Origin: Dyadobacter psychrotolerans
GTDB taxonomy: Bacteria > Bacteroidota > Bacteroidia > Cytophagales > Spirosomataceae
NCBI RefSeq assembly: GCF_004349265.1
Contig: NZ_SMFL01000001.1
Coordinates: 496,001 to 560,000 of the forward strand
DNA length: 64,000 nucleotides
Reading direction: 5' to 3'
The number at the start of each line of letters is the position of its first letter. Position 1 is the first letter of the stretch. The notes beneath the pieces were generated by a model, which ran no database searches, was not told the origin of the DNA, and saw nothing but the letters and a program-made list of their open reading frames with translations. Positions 46,614-55,202 of the stretch are shown in pieces. A program made the position numbers and the translations under genes.

Positions 46614-47951
46614 ATGGATAAAGAAATAGAAAAAATACACAGAGAAATTCCAGATGCAATTGATGGTATAAATGTAATGGAAGAAGCAAACTCGATAATT
46701 ATCATATATCAAGGTGAATACTTTCTAAAAAATAAAATTGCCGAAATAAAATTGTTAGGAAAAATAACATATGAATGGTTTGCAAACTCAGGAGTTTACT
46801 TTTATGGGAATCCAGTATCAGATAATGGAAATTTATATAAAACAATCGACCGTCATGAAGATTATTCAATAATTATCCAAGACTTAGAATTCGGAAATGG
46901 TTTTATAACCAATTTCACATTAGAAAATCTAAGCTTTATAACTATCAAAGGTGCAATTTCAAAACATGCGATTCTAGGAGACAAAAGTATATCCGCATCA
47001 AAATTAAAGTTTTCAATACCAAATCTTCGTGATTTTTTCGGACTGCCTGTAAAAAGAATAAGAGATAGTGGCATATCAACATCAATGGGTAGAATAATAC
47101 TTGAAGATGACGTTTACACGATTATTATTGACAAATGTCCGGACTTCAAAAATCGTAAAGAAAGCTTACAGGAAAAAGGTGGTTACATAACCTTATACGA
47201 TGGAGAATTAACAAGTAAAAAAAAATCAATAAGCTATGTGGATACCGAAGAATTATTTTACTGCCTCGATACCTTTTTAACCTTTCTAAACGGTAGAAGA
47301 ACAGCATCACTTTTTATTCATGGTATTTTTGAAGAACGGGTAATTTGGACTGACTTTACAGATAAATTTATTGATTCATACAAATCCGTAAAGTCATGGC
47401 CAGGAAGGCATTCGATTAAAGGTTTCAATGAGCTTTGGAAAAGATTCAGATCTTTTTGGAGCAAGCCGGATGATAAAAACTTTTTAACTTCCTTAATACA
47501 TTGGTATGTGGAGGCAAATAGCCACACGGGATTTTCAGAAGGCTCAATAATATTAGCTCAGACAGCACTGGAATTAGTTTATAACTGGTGGATAGTTGAA
47601 AAGAGAAAGATGATTTTGGGAAGAGATGCGGAAAATATCAGTGCTTCAAATAAAATCCGCCTATTAATTTCTCAATTAAATATTTCTAGCGAAATACCAA
47701 TAGATTTTACTGAACTTACAAATTTCAAAAATTCAACAGAAAACGTCATTGATGCTCCTGATGCAATTGTCTATATCAGAAATGCCATAGTTCATTCACA
47801 AGAGGAAAAGAGAAAAAAATTAAATAATATCACTAACACGGCTAGGTATCAAGCCCTTCAAATATATATACGGTATATAGAAATTTCATTGTTGCATATC
47901 CTTGACTATAAAGGTGATCACGTAGATAGATGCTCAAAATCCAAATACTGA
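46614..47951 (+). CDS. HEPN-motif protein, possible defence ribonuclease
   Basis: The 445-residue protein has an N-terminal beta-rich part (about 1-250) of unknown type. A helical C-terminus contains LIHWYVEANSHTGFSEGSIILAQTALELVYNWW and the HEPN pattern YIRNAIVHS (R389-N-x3-H394). This two-part layout resembles ApeA-type HEPN proteins, which abort phage infection by RNA cleavage. The resemblance is by pattern only. The gene is AT-rich and lies between a broken HEPN gene and ordinary genes, as expected for acquired DNA. No partner nucleotidyltransferase (MNT) was found. Confidence 0.6.
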   Translation: MDKEIEKIHREIPDAIDGINVMEEANSIIIIYQGEYFLKNKIAEIKLLGKITYEWFANSGVYFYGNPVSDNGNLYKTIDRHEDYSIIIQDLEFGNGFITNFTLENLSFITIKGAISKHAILGDKSISASKLKFSIPNLRDFFGLPVKRIRDSGISTSMGRIILEDDVYTIIIDKCPDFKNRKESLQEKGGYITLYDGELTSKKKSISYVDTEELFYCLDTFLTFLNGRRTASLFIHGIFEERVIWTDFTDKFIDSYKSVKSWPGRHSIKGFNELWKRFRSFWSKPDDKNFLTSLIHWYVEANSHTGFSEGSIILAQTALELVYNWWIVEKRKMILGRDAENISASNKIRLLISQLNISSEIPIDFTELTNFKNSTENVIDAPDAIVYIRNAIVHSQEEKRKKLNNITNTARYQALQIYIRYIEISLLHILDYKGDHVDRCSKSKY

Positions 47952-48024
47952 CATAAATTTTGGTAATAATATTTTATAGAAGATAGAAATTATAACAAAT
48001 ATCCAATAAATAGAAGGTACCCCA

Positions 48025-48741
48025 ATGACCTGCAAGAACTGCTCCTACGAAGTAACCCAAAACTATTGCCCGAACTGTGGGCAGCCTGCTAAACTGAAAC
48101 GAATTGATGCACATTACATTCAGCATGAAATAGAACATATACTGCATTTTGAAAAAGGGATTTTTTATACAGTAAAAGAGCTGCTGATCAGGCCGGGAGA
48201 GAATGTCAGGGAGTTTATATCGGATAACCGCAGCAGGCTGGTGAAACCAATTATCTTTATCATTATTTCTTCTTTAATTTATTCAGTAATCAATCATTTT
48301 TTTCATCTGGAAGATGGTTATGTAAATTATCAGGAAGATACCAAGTCGACCACCGGAGCCATTTTTGCCTGGGTGCAAAATCATTATGGCTACGCCAATA
48401 TCATTATGGGCGTTTTCATCGCGCTGTGGCTGAAGTTATTTTTCAAAAAAAGCAATTACAACTTCTTCGAGATCCTGATCCTGTTGTGCTTTATTATGGG
48501 TGTAGCAATGTTGCTGTATTCTGTTTTTGCCATTTTCCAGGGTCTGACCAAAGTGGACCTGATGCAGTTTGGTGGGATTTTAAGTTTTATTTATTGTTCC
48601 TGGGCAATCGCGCAGTTTTTTGACAATGGAAAAATGGCAAGTATTTTGAAAGCGTGCATCGCCTACATGTTTGGCGTAATTACTTTTACCTGTTCAGCAA
48701 TGCTTTTAGGTTTCCTGGTTGATCAGATTGTAAAACATTAA
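48025..48741 (+). CDS. DUF3667 membrane protein with zinc ribbon
   Basis: The 238-residue protein starts with a zinc ribbon (CKNCSYEVTQNYCPNCGQP), followed by HYIQHEIEHILHFEKGIFYTVKELLIRPGENVREFI and four or five helices. This is the DUF3667 family of Bacteroidota, function unknown. It lies just after the AT-rich island and returns to the base composition of the rest of the window. Confidence 0.82.
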   Translation: MTCKNCSYEVTQNYCPNCGQPAKLKRIDAHYIQHEIEHILHFEKGIFYTVKELLIRPGENVREFISDNRSRLVKPIIFIIISSLIYSVINHFFHLEDGYVNYQEDTKSTTGAIFAWVQNHYGYANIIMGVFIALWLKLFFKKSNYNFFEILILLCFIMGVAMLLYSVFAIFQGLTKVDLMQFGGILSFIYCSWAIAQFFDNGKMASILKACIAYMFGVITFTCSAMLLGFLVDQIVKH

Positions 48742-48765
48742 CCGAAAGTTCGTTACAAAATCACC

Positions 48766-49215
48766 ATGCTTATTCAAACTTTACAAACCTTATTTGACAG
48801 AGATCTTAAACGGTTAAAGGCTGAAATTCAACAGTACAACAACGAAGAGAAAATCTGGTACTTCGAGAAGAATATTACCAATTCGGCAGGAAACCTTTGT
48901 TTGCATCTGATTGGAAACTTAAACACATACATCGGCGCCCAACTCGGCCAAACCACCTATATCCGAAACAGAGATCTTGAATTTTCAGCAAAGAACATTC
49001 CCAGAACTGAATTACTCAGCAAAATCGAGGAAACGATTCATGTAGTAAAGGAAACTTTGGAAAAGCTAAGTGAACATGAACTGGAAATGGAATATCCCAT
49101 TGTCGTATTTGACAAAAAGACCTCGACGGAATATCTGTTGGTGCATTTAACGACGCATTTAACCTATCATCTTGGACAAATAAACTATCACCGGCGGCTT
49201 TTGGATGTTGGTTAA
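48766..49215 (+). CDS. DinB-like (DUF1572) metal-dependent protein
   Basis: The 149-residue four-helix protein has the metal-binding histidines of the DinB superfamily: HLIGN near residue 45 and HLTTHLTYHLGQINYHRRLL near 128-147. It has the DUF1572 layout. The family includes thiol-dependent enzymes, but the substrate is unknown. It starts 24 bp after the DUF3667 gene, so the two are probably co-transcribed. Confidence 0.8.
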   Translation: MLIQTLQTLFDRDLKRLKAEIQQYNNEEKIWYFEKNITNSAGNLCLHLIGNLNTYIGAQLGQTTYIRNRDLEFSAKNIPRTELLSKIEETIHVVKETLEKLSEHELEMEYPIVVFDKKTSTEYLLVHLTTHLTYHLGQINYHRRLLDVG

Positions 49216-49217
49216 TT

Positions 49218-49610
49218 CACCAGAAAGTTGCAAGCGCACCACATTGTAAATCAAATTATTACGGTGCGCTGCACCTTACACTTTTCGTTCGAACGGCTTT
49301 TCTACAAATATTTGGGTGCGCTGCACCCTGATGATACAATAAACTTAAAGATACGTTAACCGGAAAAGACAGGCACAGAGCGCCGAAATATTTGTAGATA
49401 TAAGATTACCCTGAGAGAAGTTAGGTGCAGCGCACAGTAATATTTTGTCACGATAATTTTCGAACGGTATTTCTGAATATGTAATACAAACTACCCCGAT
49501 GCGCTGCACCAGGCAACATAGCAACGAAGTCGGAGGCAACGAACAGGCGCAGAGCGCCGAAATATTTGTAGATATAAGATTACCTTCAAGCGACAAAGGT
49601 GCAGCGCGCC
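49218..49610. repeat. cluster of dispersed palindromic repeats
   Basis: Within 49216-49739 there is no convincing gene but many repeats. A 40-bp unit beginning AGGCACAGAGCGCCG and ending AAGATTACC stands at 49371-49410 and again at 49545-49584 with one difference. Each is followed after 12 unrelated bases by AGGTGCAGCGC. The short palindrome GGTGCGCTGCACC is at 49263-49275 and 49315-49327, with a variant at 49499. TCTACAAATATTT at 49301 is the inverted form of the unit's core. CACCAGAAAGTTGC at 49218 matches the 12.9 kb cluster. Confidence 0.75.
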
Positions 49611-49739
49611 GTAACATTTCCTCATTCCGCTGTGTCATATAGGAATCCGCCTTCTGTTTCTAACAAACTTTTGTAAATTTACCCCGACAAGGAATTTCAT
49701 TCCTGACTCAACGATACCACTCCTAAAACCAAAAGGAAA

Positions 49740-50348
49740 TTGACAACAAATTTAGATAAAATTCAGAATCTGCTTCCATTAGGTTACCTGTACCTGATCA
49801 TCCTCGGAATTGTTAAAGAGAGCCTTTATTATTATCAGCTGGACATTAATATCCTGAAATATTCATCGATTATGGATATTTTAATCAGTCCGATCGCTGA
49901 CCTGACCTCTGAACCGATTATTCTCATCGCGGTTATTTTTATGATTGCGCTTTCAATACTGCTCCAATTCTTACTTAGCAGGAACAGCCACAAAAAGTGG
50001 GTTCAAAAATTTATTGGTCAAAAGGATTCCGAAAAAGTACTTTCCAAAGAGGAGATCAAAGCTACTATTTCCCGTGTATTCGTCGTTTTCTGTATGACCG
50101 CACTTTCGTCATTCTTCTTTGGACTGGGAATAGGCAACGGCATGAAAATGGTTAAGAAGATCAAAACGAATAAGCTTACGTATAATCATAAAATCAGTTT
50201 CGACTCTGACAAAACCGAAGAAGTATGTCTGTTCGACAACAACAGCTCCTACTATTTTTATCTGACCAAAGGGAACAAAAACATAAAAATAGCGCCCGTA
50301 GGAAGCATTAAAAGTGTTGAACTGATCAATAACAAAAAGCTGAAATAG
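49740..50348 (+). CDS. hypothetical membrane protein
   Basis: A TTG start at 49740, preceded by AAAAGGAAA, gives 202 residues with three predicted helices (about 12-28, 55-80 and 112-132) and a soluble C-terminal part (about 140-202) rich in Lys and aromatic residues. I do not recognise the family. It lies between the repeat cluster and the second fucosidase, and its codon use looks like that of the host. Translation begins right after the repeats, so an alternative start cannot be excluded. Confidence 0.6.
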   Translation: MTTNLDKIQNLLPLGYLYLIILGIVKESLYYYQLDINILKYSSIMDILISPIADLTSEPIILIAVIFMIALSILLQFLLSRNSHKKWVQKFIGQKDSEKVLSKEEIKATISRVFVVFCMTALSSFFFGLGIGNGMKMVKKIKTNKLTYNHKISFDSDKTEEVCLFDNNSSYYFYLTKGNKNIKIAPVGSIKSVELINNKKLK

Positions 50349-50442
50349 AAATTCGCCACAGACGGCCGAACCTTTCAAAATTTATTGGATATTTACCTGC
50401 TGTTTATCCATCTAACCTTTACCTGACCTGATCCTTAATAAA

Positions 50443-51906
50443 ATGATAAAAAAAATAGCCGCCCTGGTTCTTTTTGCGGGATTTAACTCCTTTGCTCAAA
50501 CTCCTCCCAAACCTTATGGAGCCCTTCCGGCACCTCGTCAGGTTGCCTGGCACGAAACCGAAGTATATGGCCTTATTCATTTCACGCCTACCACTTTTGA
50601 AAATAAAGAATGGGGTTTTGGAGATGCAGATCCAAAGCTTTTCAACCCAACCGATTTTAATGCTGAACAGATTATTCTTGCAGCAAAAGCCGGCGGACTG
50701 AGGGGAATCATCTTCGTAGCAAAACACCACGATGGTTTTGCACTTTGGCCAACCAAAACAACGGAATACAATATTTCAAAAAGTCCGTTCAGAGACGGAA
50801 AAGGCGACATGGTAAAGGAAGTGGCCGATGCCGCTAAAAAGCACGGATTGAAATTTGGCGTTTACTGCTCTCCCTGGGACCGAAATAATGCCAAATACGG
50901 AACTCCGGAATACCTTCAGATTTACCGCGATCAGCTTAAAGAACTTTATTCAAATTACGGTCCGCTGTTTATGTCCTGGCACGATGGCGCCAATGGCGGT
51001 GACGGATATTATGGCGGAGCAAAAGAGAAACGCTCTATTGACAACACGACTTATTACCAGTGGGATTCTACCTGGACAAACCTGACGCGTAAGCTTCAGC
51101 CTACTGCTAACATTTTCAGCGATATTGGCTGGGACGTACGCTGGGCAGGAAATGAGGATGGATCAGTTGATGAAACTTCCTGGGCAACTTTGACGCCGGT
51201 TCCTTCAAAAGGGAAAAATGTGGCCGTTCCGGGGCAGGCAAATGCTGAGGAAAATCCGGGTGGAACGCGTAACGGAAAATTCTGGATTCCTGCTGAATGT
51301 GACGTTCCGCTTCGGAAAGGATGGTTTTATCATGCGGATCAAAAACCAAAAACACCTGAAAAGTTATTTGACTTATATCTAAAAAGCGTAGGCCGGGGTG
51401 CTGCTCTTGATTTAGGGCTTGCTCCCGATATGAGCGGACAGCTTCATGCTGATGATGTGGCTTCACTAAAATCTTTCGGAGACCATGTCAGTAAAACTTT
51501 TGCTACCAATCTGATTGCGAAAGCCGGTTCTAAGGCAGTGAACGTGAGAGGTTATAACAGCATTTACAGTGCCAAAAATATCCTGGACAGCAAACCGGAA
51601 ACATATTGGGCAACCGACGATGATTTTACGACACCGGAGGTAGTGATAGACTTATCCCAGCCAATTACTTTCGACATCATCAGTTTGCAGGAATACATTA
51701 AATTAGGACAGCGTATTGAAGGTTTTGCTGTGGATGTGTGGGAAGGAGCCGATTGGAAAGAAATCCACAAAGGCACCAGCGTCGGTGCGAAAAGACTGGT
51801 AAAACTGTCGGTTCCGGTAACAGGCCAAAAATTCAGACTGCGTATAACAAAATCGCCGGTAAGTGTAGCAATCAGCGAATTCGGCTTTTACAAAGATTCA
51901 GAGTAA
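50443..51906 (+). CDS. GH29 alpha-L-fucosidase with F5/8-type C domain
   Basis: The 487-residue secreted enzyme has a signal peptide ending NSFAQ. The GH29 barrel follows with YGLIHFTPTTFENKEWG, GIIFVAKHHDGFALWPTKTTEY, and FMSWHDGANGG, where Asp181 is the likely nucleophile. About 130 C-terminal residues form an F5/8-type C (discoidin) module (YSAKNILDSKPETYWATDDD... to ISEFGFYKD), which usually binds galactose or fucose. The layout fits the GH29 group that cleaves alpha-1,3/4-fucose in branched glycans, differing from the first fucosidase. A hairpin terminator follows. Confidence 0.92.
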   Translation: MIKKIAALVLFAGFNSFAQTPPKPYGALPAPRQVAWHETEVYGLIHFTPTTFENKEWGFGDADPKLFNPTDFNAEQIILAAKAGGLRGIIFVAKHHDGFALWPTKTTEYNISKSPFRDGKGDMVKEVADAAKKHGLKFGVYCSPWDRNNAKYGTPEYLQIYRDQLKELYSNYGPLFMSWHDGANGGDGYYGGAKEKRSIDNTTYYQWDSTWTNLTRKLQPTANIFSDIGWDVRWAGNEDGSVDETSWATLTPVPSKGKNVAVPGQANAEENPGGTRNGKFWIPAECDVPLRKGWFYHADQKPKTPEKLFDLYLKSVGRGAALDLGLAPDMSGQLHADDVASLKSFGDHVSKTFATNLIAKAGSKAVNVRGYNSIYSAKNILDSKPETYWATDDDFTTPEVVIDLSQPITFDIISLQEYIKLGQRIEGFAVDVWEGADWKEIHKGTSVGAKRLVKLSVPVTGQKFRLRITKSPVSVAISEFGFYKDSE

Positions 51907-51916
51907 CTCAATGACC

Positions 51917-51959
51917 CTTAACTCCTTAATGGTTTTTAAATTAACATTAAGGAGTTAAG
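51917..51959. terminator. bidirectional terminator between fucosidase and GH76 genes
   Basis: CTTAACTCCTTAATG (51917-51931) pairs perfectly with 51945-51959 around a T-rich 13-nt loop. The two genes converge here. A variant of the same palindrome lies at the other end of the GH76 gene (53092-53142). Confidence 0.7.
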
Positions 51960-51977
51960 AAAAATTAAGCTAAAATT

Positions 51978-53042
51978 TTATTTTAGTCTTTCCAGCCGTG
52001 TATACATTTCCATTATTGCAGCCTGGTCTATAAGACCTTTTTCTTTTTTTCTTCCAAGCAAATTATTCTCATCCCGCTCCTGGGACCAGATCCTCTCGGC
52101 GTCGCTGACAAAAAACCGGAACCTTTCTTTGTTTTTGTCCACTTTATAGAGTTCCTCGTACCCTCTCAGCAACACAACATTAAACCAGTAATTCCCTGGC
52201 AACTTTCCGTTTTTGTAAAAGAATTTCTCTGCTGCGTCAGCAACAAAAATGGCTTCATCCAGATACTTTTTCTCCTTCATAATTTGGTAGAACAAAACAT
52301 TGGATTGCAGCATGGTACCGGTATTGTAAGTGTATTTGGCCGAATCTATTTTCATGTCGGGAATCTTAATCGCGTCCCAGTAAATGCCATTCGGAGCACG
52401 CAGATGTTTGTTTGTCCAATCGTACAATTGCGTTGCTACGGTCAGGTATTCTTTCTTTTTTGTGATTTTATATAACTGCAAAGCAACCAGAATCCCCGGG
52501 CCATTGGAACAGGTATTTTTGGTATTCTTTTCATCTTCCTTCCAATACAGCCCGCCACCGCTTTTTTCGTCAAAACCCGTCATCATAAAACGATAAATTT
52601 CTTCGGCCAGGGTTAAATATGTTTTTTTGCCGGTACGGTTGTAGGCATCAAGCGCGGCAATAGCAACCCACTGATTATCATCATAGAAGCGCGAATCCTT
52701 ACCTTCTTTGGTTACATAAGCCTGATAACCAGGAGCCGGAGGTTCGTTATTGTGGTATTGCTGTATTGCAGCTAAAACCGGCTTTAGATATTCCTTTTTC
52801 GGTTCTAATTGTTCCGTTTCATTAGCTGCCTGCATGAGTGCGCATAATGGCCAGAGATAGGAATGCGGTTTATCGTTTTTCCCGTTCGTTTCAATGTATA
52901 AGCCGGTTTCAGGTTTGTAGAATATCTTGTTTATATTTTGGTTGATAACAACAATCCGGCCTCTATAATCAGGAGATTGCGCGCTTAACCTGAAGTTTGA
53001 CAAAATGATAATCGAAAATAGTAAAGCAGTTTTTATCATCAT
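51978..53042 (-). CDS. GH76 family endo-alpha-1,6-mannanase
   Basis: The 354-residue secreted protein has a signal peptide (about 1-22) and an alpha/alpha-barrel of the GH76 family. The paired catalytic aspartates appear as D121-D122 in FYDDNQWVAIA. Other family features are GGGLYWKEDEKNTKNTCSNGPGILVAL and YTYNTGTMLQSNVLFY. GH76 enzymes cut alpha-1,6-mannan backbones such as those of fungal cell walls, or act on similar mannosides. It ends the reverse-strand SusC-SusD-esterase run, 116 bp after the esterase. Confidence 0.88.
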   Translation of the reverse strand: MMIKTALLFSIIILSNFRLSAQSPDYRGRIVVINQNINKIFYKPETGLYIETNGKNDKPHSYLWPLCALMQAANETEQLEPKKEYLKPVLAAIQQYHNNEPPAPGYQAYVTKEGKDSRFYDDNQWVAIAALDAYNRTGKKTYLTLAEEIYRFMMTGFDEKSGGGLYWKEDEKNTKNTCSNGPGILVALQLYKITKKKEYLTVATQLYDWTNKHLRAPNGIYWDAIKIPDMKIDSAKYTYNTGTMLQSNVLFYQIMKEKKYLDEAIFVADAAEKFFYKNGKLPGNYWFNVVLLRGYEELYKVDKNKERFRFFVSDAERIWSQERDENNLLGRKKEKGLIDQAAIMEMYTRLERLK

Positions 53043-53091
53043 GATGGTTTTTAGGATTTTATCAAAGGTAAAGACGAGAATATTTTAAAAC

Positions 53092-53142
53092 CATTAAGGA
53101 GTTAAGAAACATTAAGTCTTAATTTTTCTTAACTCCTTAATG
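53092..53142. repeat. near-perfect long palindrome between esterase and GH76 genes
   Basis: CATTAAGGAGTTAAGAAA (53092-53109) pairs over 18 bp with 53125-53142. The middle holds a further ATTAAG/CTTAAT hairpin, so almost the whole 51 nt is self-complementary. CATTAAGGAGTTAAGAAA is also found at 51945-51962 beside the other end of the GH76 gene. It could end esterase transcription or reduce GH76 expression. Confidence 0.65.
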
Positions 53143-53158
53143 TTGTAATATATCCGAT

Positions 53159-55201
53159 TTAATCCACATACCTGATCCTGCCGTTTCCTGTAAGATTTAC
53201 CAGATCTTTTAAATCGTAATATTTCAAAACACCATAAAGCACATTGGAATACACATCCCGCTGCATTGGATTTTTTACAATCTCTTCAAAAGATTTAAAA
53301 GAACGGGAAATTTCAGTTTGCGAAATCCTTTTGTCCAGGTAAGCCGCATGAATAGCAGCCGGGCCGTAAGCTCCGTTTGCGACCAGGTTAATTTTATGAT
53401 CTTTTAGTTTACTATCAGAATTTATAAAATCGACTACGGATAAAATATCTGTTACACGCTGCCCCATTACCGGCTTTCCGATATGCATGCTGGTCATGGC
53501 ATTTCGGTATTCCTTATTCCAGTATTTGGTATCGTTCAACTCCAAAGGATCGGCAGTTTCACCAAATCCACGAAGATCGGCAAGAACAAGGATATCACCG
53601 CGATTGATAAAAGGCTCTAACGCCCTATCACTCGCCAGCGTTTCAGCTTTTCCATTTTCATTCAGGTAAAGTGTAACCTTACCATTCACAGAAACTTTTT
53701 CAGGATAAATAACCACTACAGGAATGGGAATTTCATCATTTTTTGCGATCTGGTATTTATGAATGGTAAAATTTCGCTGCCTGGAAGTTCCGGTTTGCTC
53801 TATGGTAATTTTTTCTTCAGAAAGTTTTATTCCCAAAAGATCAAGCACTTTTGCTTTGACAATACCAATTTCATTTCTAACAAAAGCAGATCTGGTTGTT
53901 GCGAGCTGTTCGGTTAAAAGTTTGTTTTCCAGCAGAGTTGAAATACCATCCTGAAAATCCGTCAAAACCTGGCTGCTGTTTGTAACCAAAAGATCCTTTT
54001 CCGGAATTGACGTCATTTCTTTTTCCTGAACCGGATTGTTATCCTGGTAAAACCATCTTCTAAACCAGCTTGTCGCCGCTTCGCGTTTTGGCCTTGGCAT
54101 ACCGTGCCCGCTTTCGGCGGTAAACATGCTGACTTTATTTTCTTCTCCTAAAACCTTGTAAGCTTCTTTGAGTTCACCGAAAGTTTGCTGCGCCCCTACG
54201 TAATCAACAAAATCATAAAGACCCGACATGATCAATAATGGCTTTGGCGAAAACATCAAAAGAAAATCTGCAAGTTCAAGGCCTTCTCTTCCTTCGTAAG
54301 GGATATGCTGGCAGCCATCCGATGGCCCGTTTAGTTCAAGTACCCTTTCCCTTTTTGAAACATAACTGCAGACAACTGCTACTTTAATCCGTTCATCCAA
54401 ACCCAGCATGTAGGTTGTCTGTGTGCCACCGCCGGAACTTCCGATACACCCCAGTTTATTTTTGTCAACCTCTGGCCGGGTTTCCAGGTAGTCGAGCGCG
54501 CGATGGTTATCCCAATATTCGATCATCGCCACACTGGTACCTGTCAGATTTGCACCTGCATTAAGCAAAGTATGTTCTGTGGTCGATCCTCTGGTCGCGG
54601 CTTTTCCTTCACCGTCCAGTAACTGCACCCTTTCTCCCTGCCCTACCGGATCCACCGTCAGTGCAGCGAATCCATTTTGAACCAATATCAGGGCTTCTTT
54701 TTGCGCAGAGCCTTTTCCCGACATCCCGTGTCCGGCAAGAATCAAAATTCCCGGAGATGGTCCTTTTTTATCGGGAAGATATAAGTTAGCTGTTACGTAG
54801 CGGCCAGGCGTACTTTGGAATAGAATGTTTTCTACCGTAAATCCCTGATAATTTTTCGTTCCGGTAATCTTCACTTTTAAATCCGACTTTGCAGGAAAGC
54901 TGCCGACAATCGAGCGATAGCGTTCGATCGATTTGTCGCGGTATTGTTCCATCGCCTTTTTTGAAGAAAGTGCTGACGAAAAAGCTTTTTTTCTGTCATC
55001 AAACTGCTGATGAACCTCGCGCAGCAGGTAGGTATTGTAGGCAATGTTATTACGCCAGGCCAGCGCATTGGCATTTTCCTGGGCAAATACAATCTGATGA
55101 ACAAAAAGAAATACCGGAATGCTTAGAGCAAACCGGTATCCTTTAAAAGACTTTCCAAGTTTCGAAAACTTGGAAAGTCTTGAGAGTCTGTTTCCTGACA
55201 T
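53159..55201 (-). CDS. secreted alpha/beta-hydrolase (acetyl xylan esterase-like), two-domain
   Basis: The ATG at 55201 lies 1 bp after the SusD stop and gives 680 residues. A longer frame to 55261 runs inside susD and is rejected. After an unusual, long cationic N-terminus comes a signal helix (YRFALSIPVFLFVHQIVFAQ). The first hydrolase domain has nucleophile Ser256 in GSSGGG, an acid in LYDFVDYVG and His in ESGHGM. A second hydrolase-like domain (about 420-680) lacks an obvious Ser elbow. Family members remove acetyl or other esters from polysaccharides. The gene is coupled to susD, so it probably belongs to the same glycan-use operon. A 16-bp hairpin is buried in codons 7-19. Confidence 0.82.
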   Translation of the reverse strand: MSGNRLSRLSKFSKLGKSFKGYRFALSIPVFLFVHQIVFAQENANALAWRNNIAYNTYLLREVHQQFDDRKKAFSSALSSKKAMEQYRDKSIERYRSIVGSFPAKSDLKVKITGTKNYQGFTVENILFQSTPGRYVTANLYLPDKKGPSPGILILAGHGMSGKGSAQKEALILVQNGFAALTVDPVGQGERVQLLDGEGKAATRGSTTEHTLLNAGANLTGTSVAMIEYWDNHRALDYLETRPEVDKNKLGCIGSSGGGTQTTYMLGLDERIKVAVVCSYVSKRERVLELNGPSDGCQHIPYEGREGLELADFLLMFSPKPLLIMSGLYDFVDYVGAQQTFGELKEAYKVLGEENKVSMFTAESGHGMPRPKREAATSWFRRWFYQDNNPVQEKEMTSIPEKDLLVTNSSQVLTDFQDGISTLLENKLLTEQLATTRSAFVRNEIGIVKAKVLDLLGIKLSEEKITIEQTGTSRQRNFTIHKYQIAKNDEIPIPVVVIYPEKVSVNGKVTLYLNENGKAETLASDRALEPFINRGDILVLADLRGFGETADPLELNDTKYWNKEYRNAMTSMHIGKPVMGQRVTDILSVVDFINSDSKLKDHKINLVANGAYGPAAIHAAYLDKRISQTEISRSFKSFEEIVKNPMQRDVYSNVLYGVLKYYDLKDLVNLTGNGRIRYVD
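55147..55181. repeat. 16-bp inverted repeat inside the esterase signal region
   Basis: AGACTTTCCAAGTTT (55148-55162) and its exact complement (55166-55180) flank CGA, with one more pair outside. The shape matches the intergenic hairpins I associate with this group. Here it encodes the Ser/Lys/Leu-rich residues LSKFSKLGKSF ahead of the signal helix. Confidence 0.75.
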
Positions 55202-55202
55202 A

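Noticed and set aside
45000-48000. Prophage or integrative element
   Set aside because: Only a KilA-N fragment hints at phage. No integrase, structural genes or tRNA attachment site were seen.
49218-49610. CRISPR array
   Set aside because: Only two long units, unequal flanks, inverted copies and no cas genes. The spacing does not fit repeat-spacer structure.
49345-49638. 97-codon open frame on the reverse strand
   Set aside because: It reads straight through the repeat units, giving repeated LISTNISALCAC segments. It is a translation of the repeats, not a gene.
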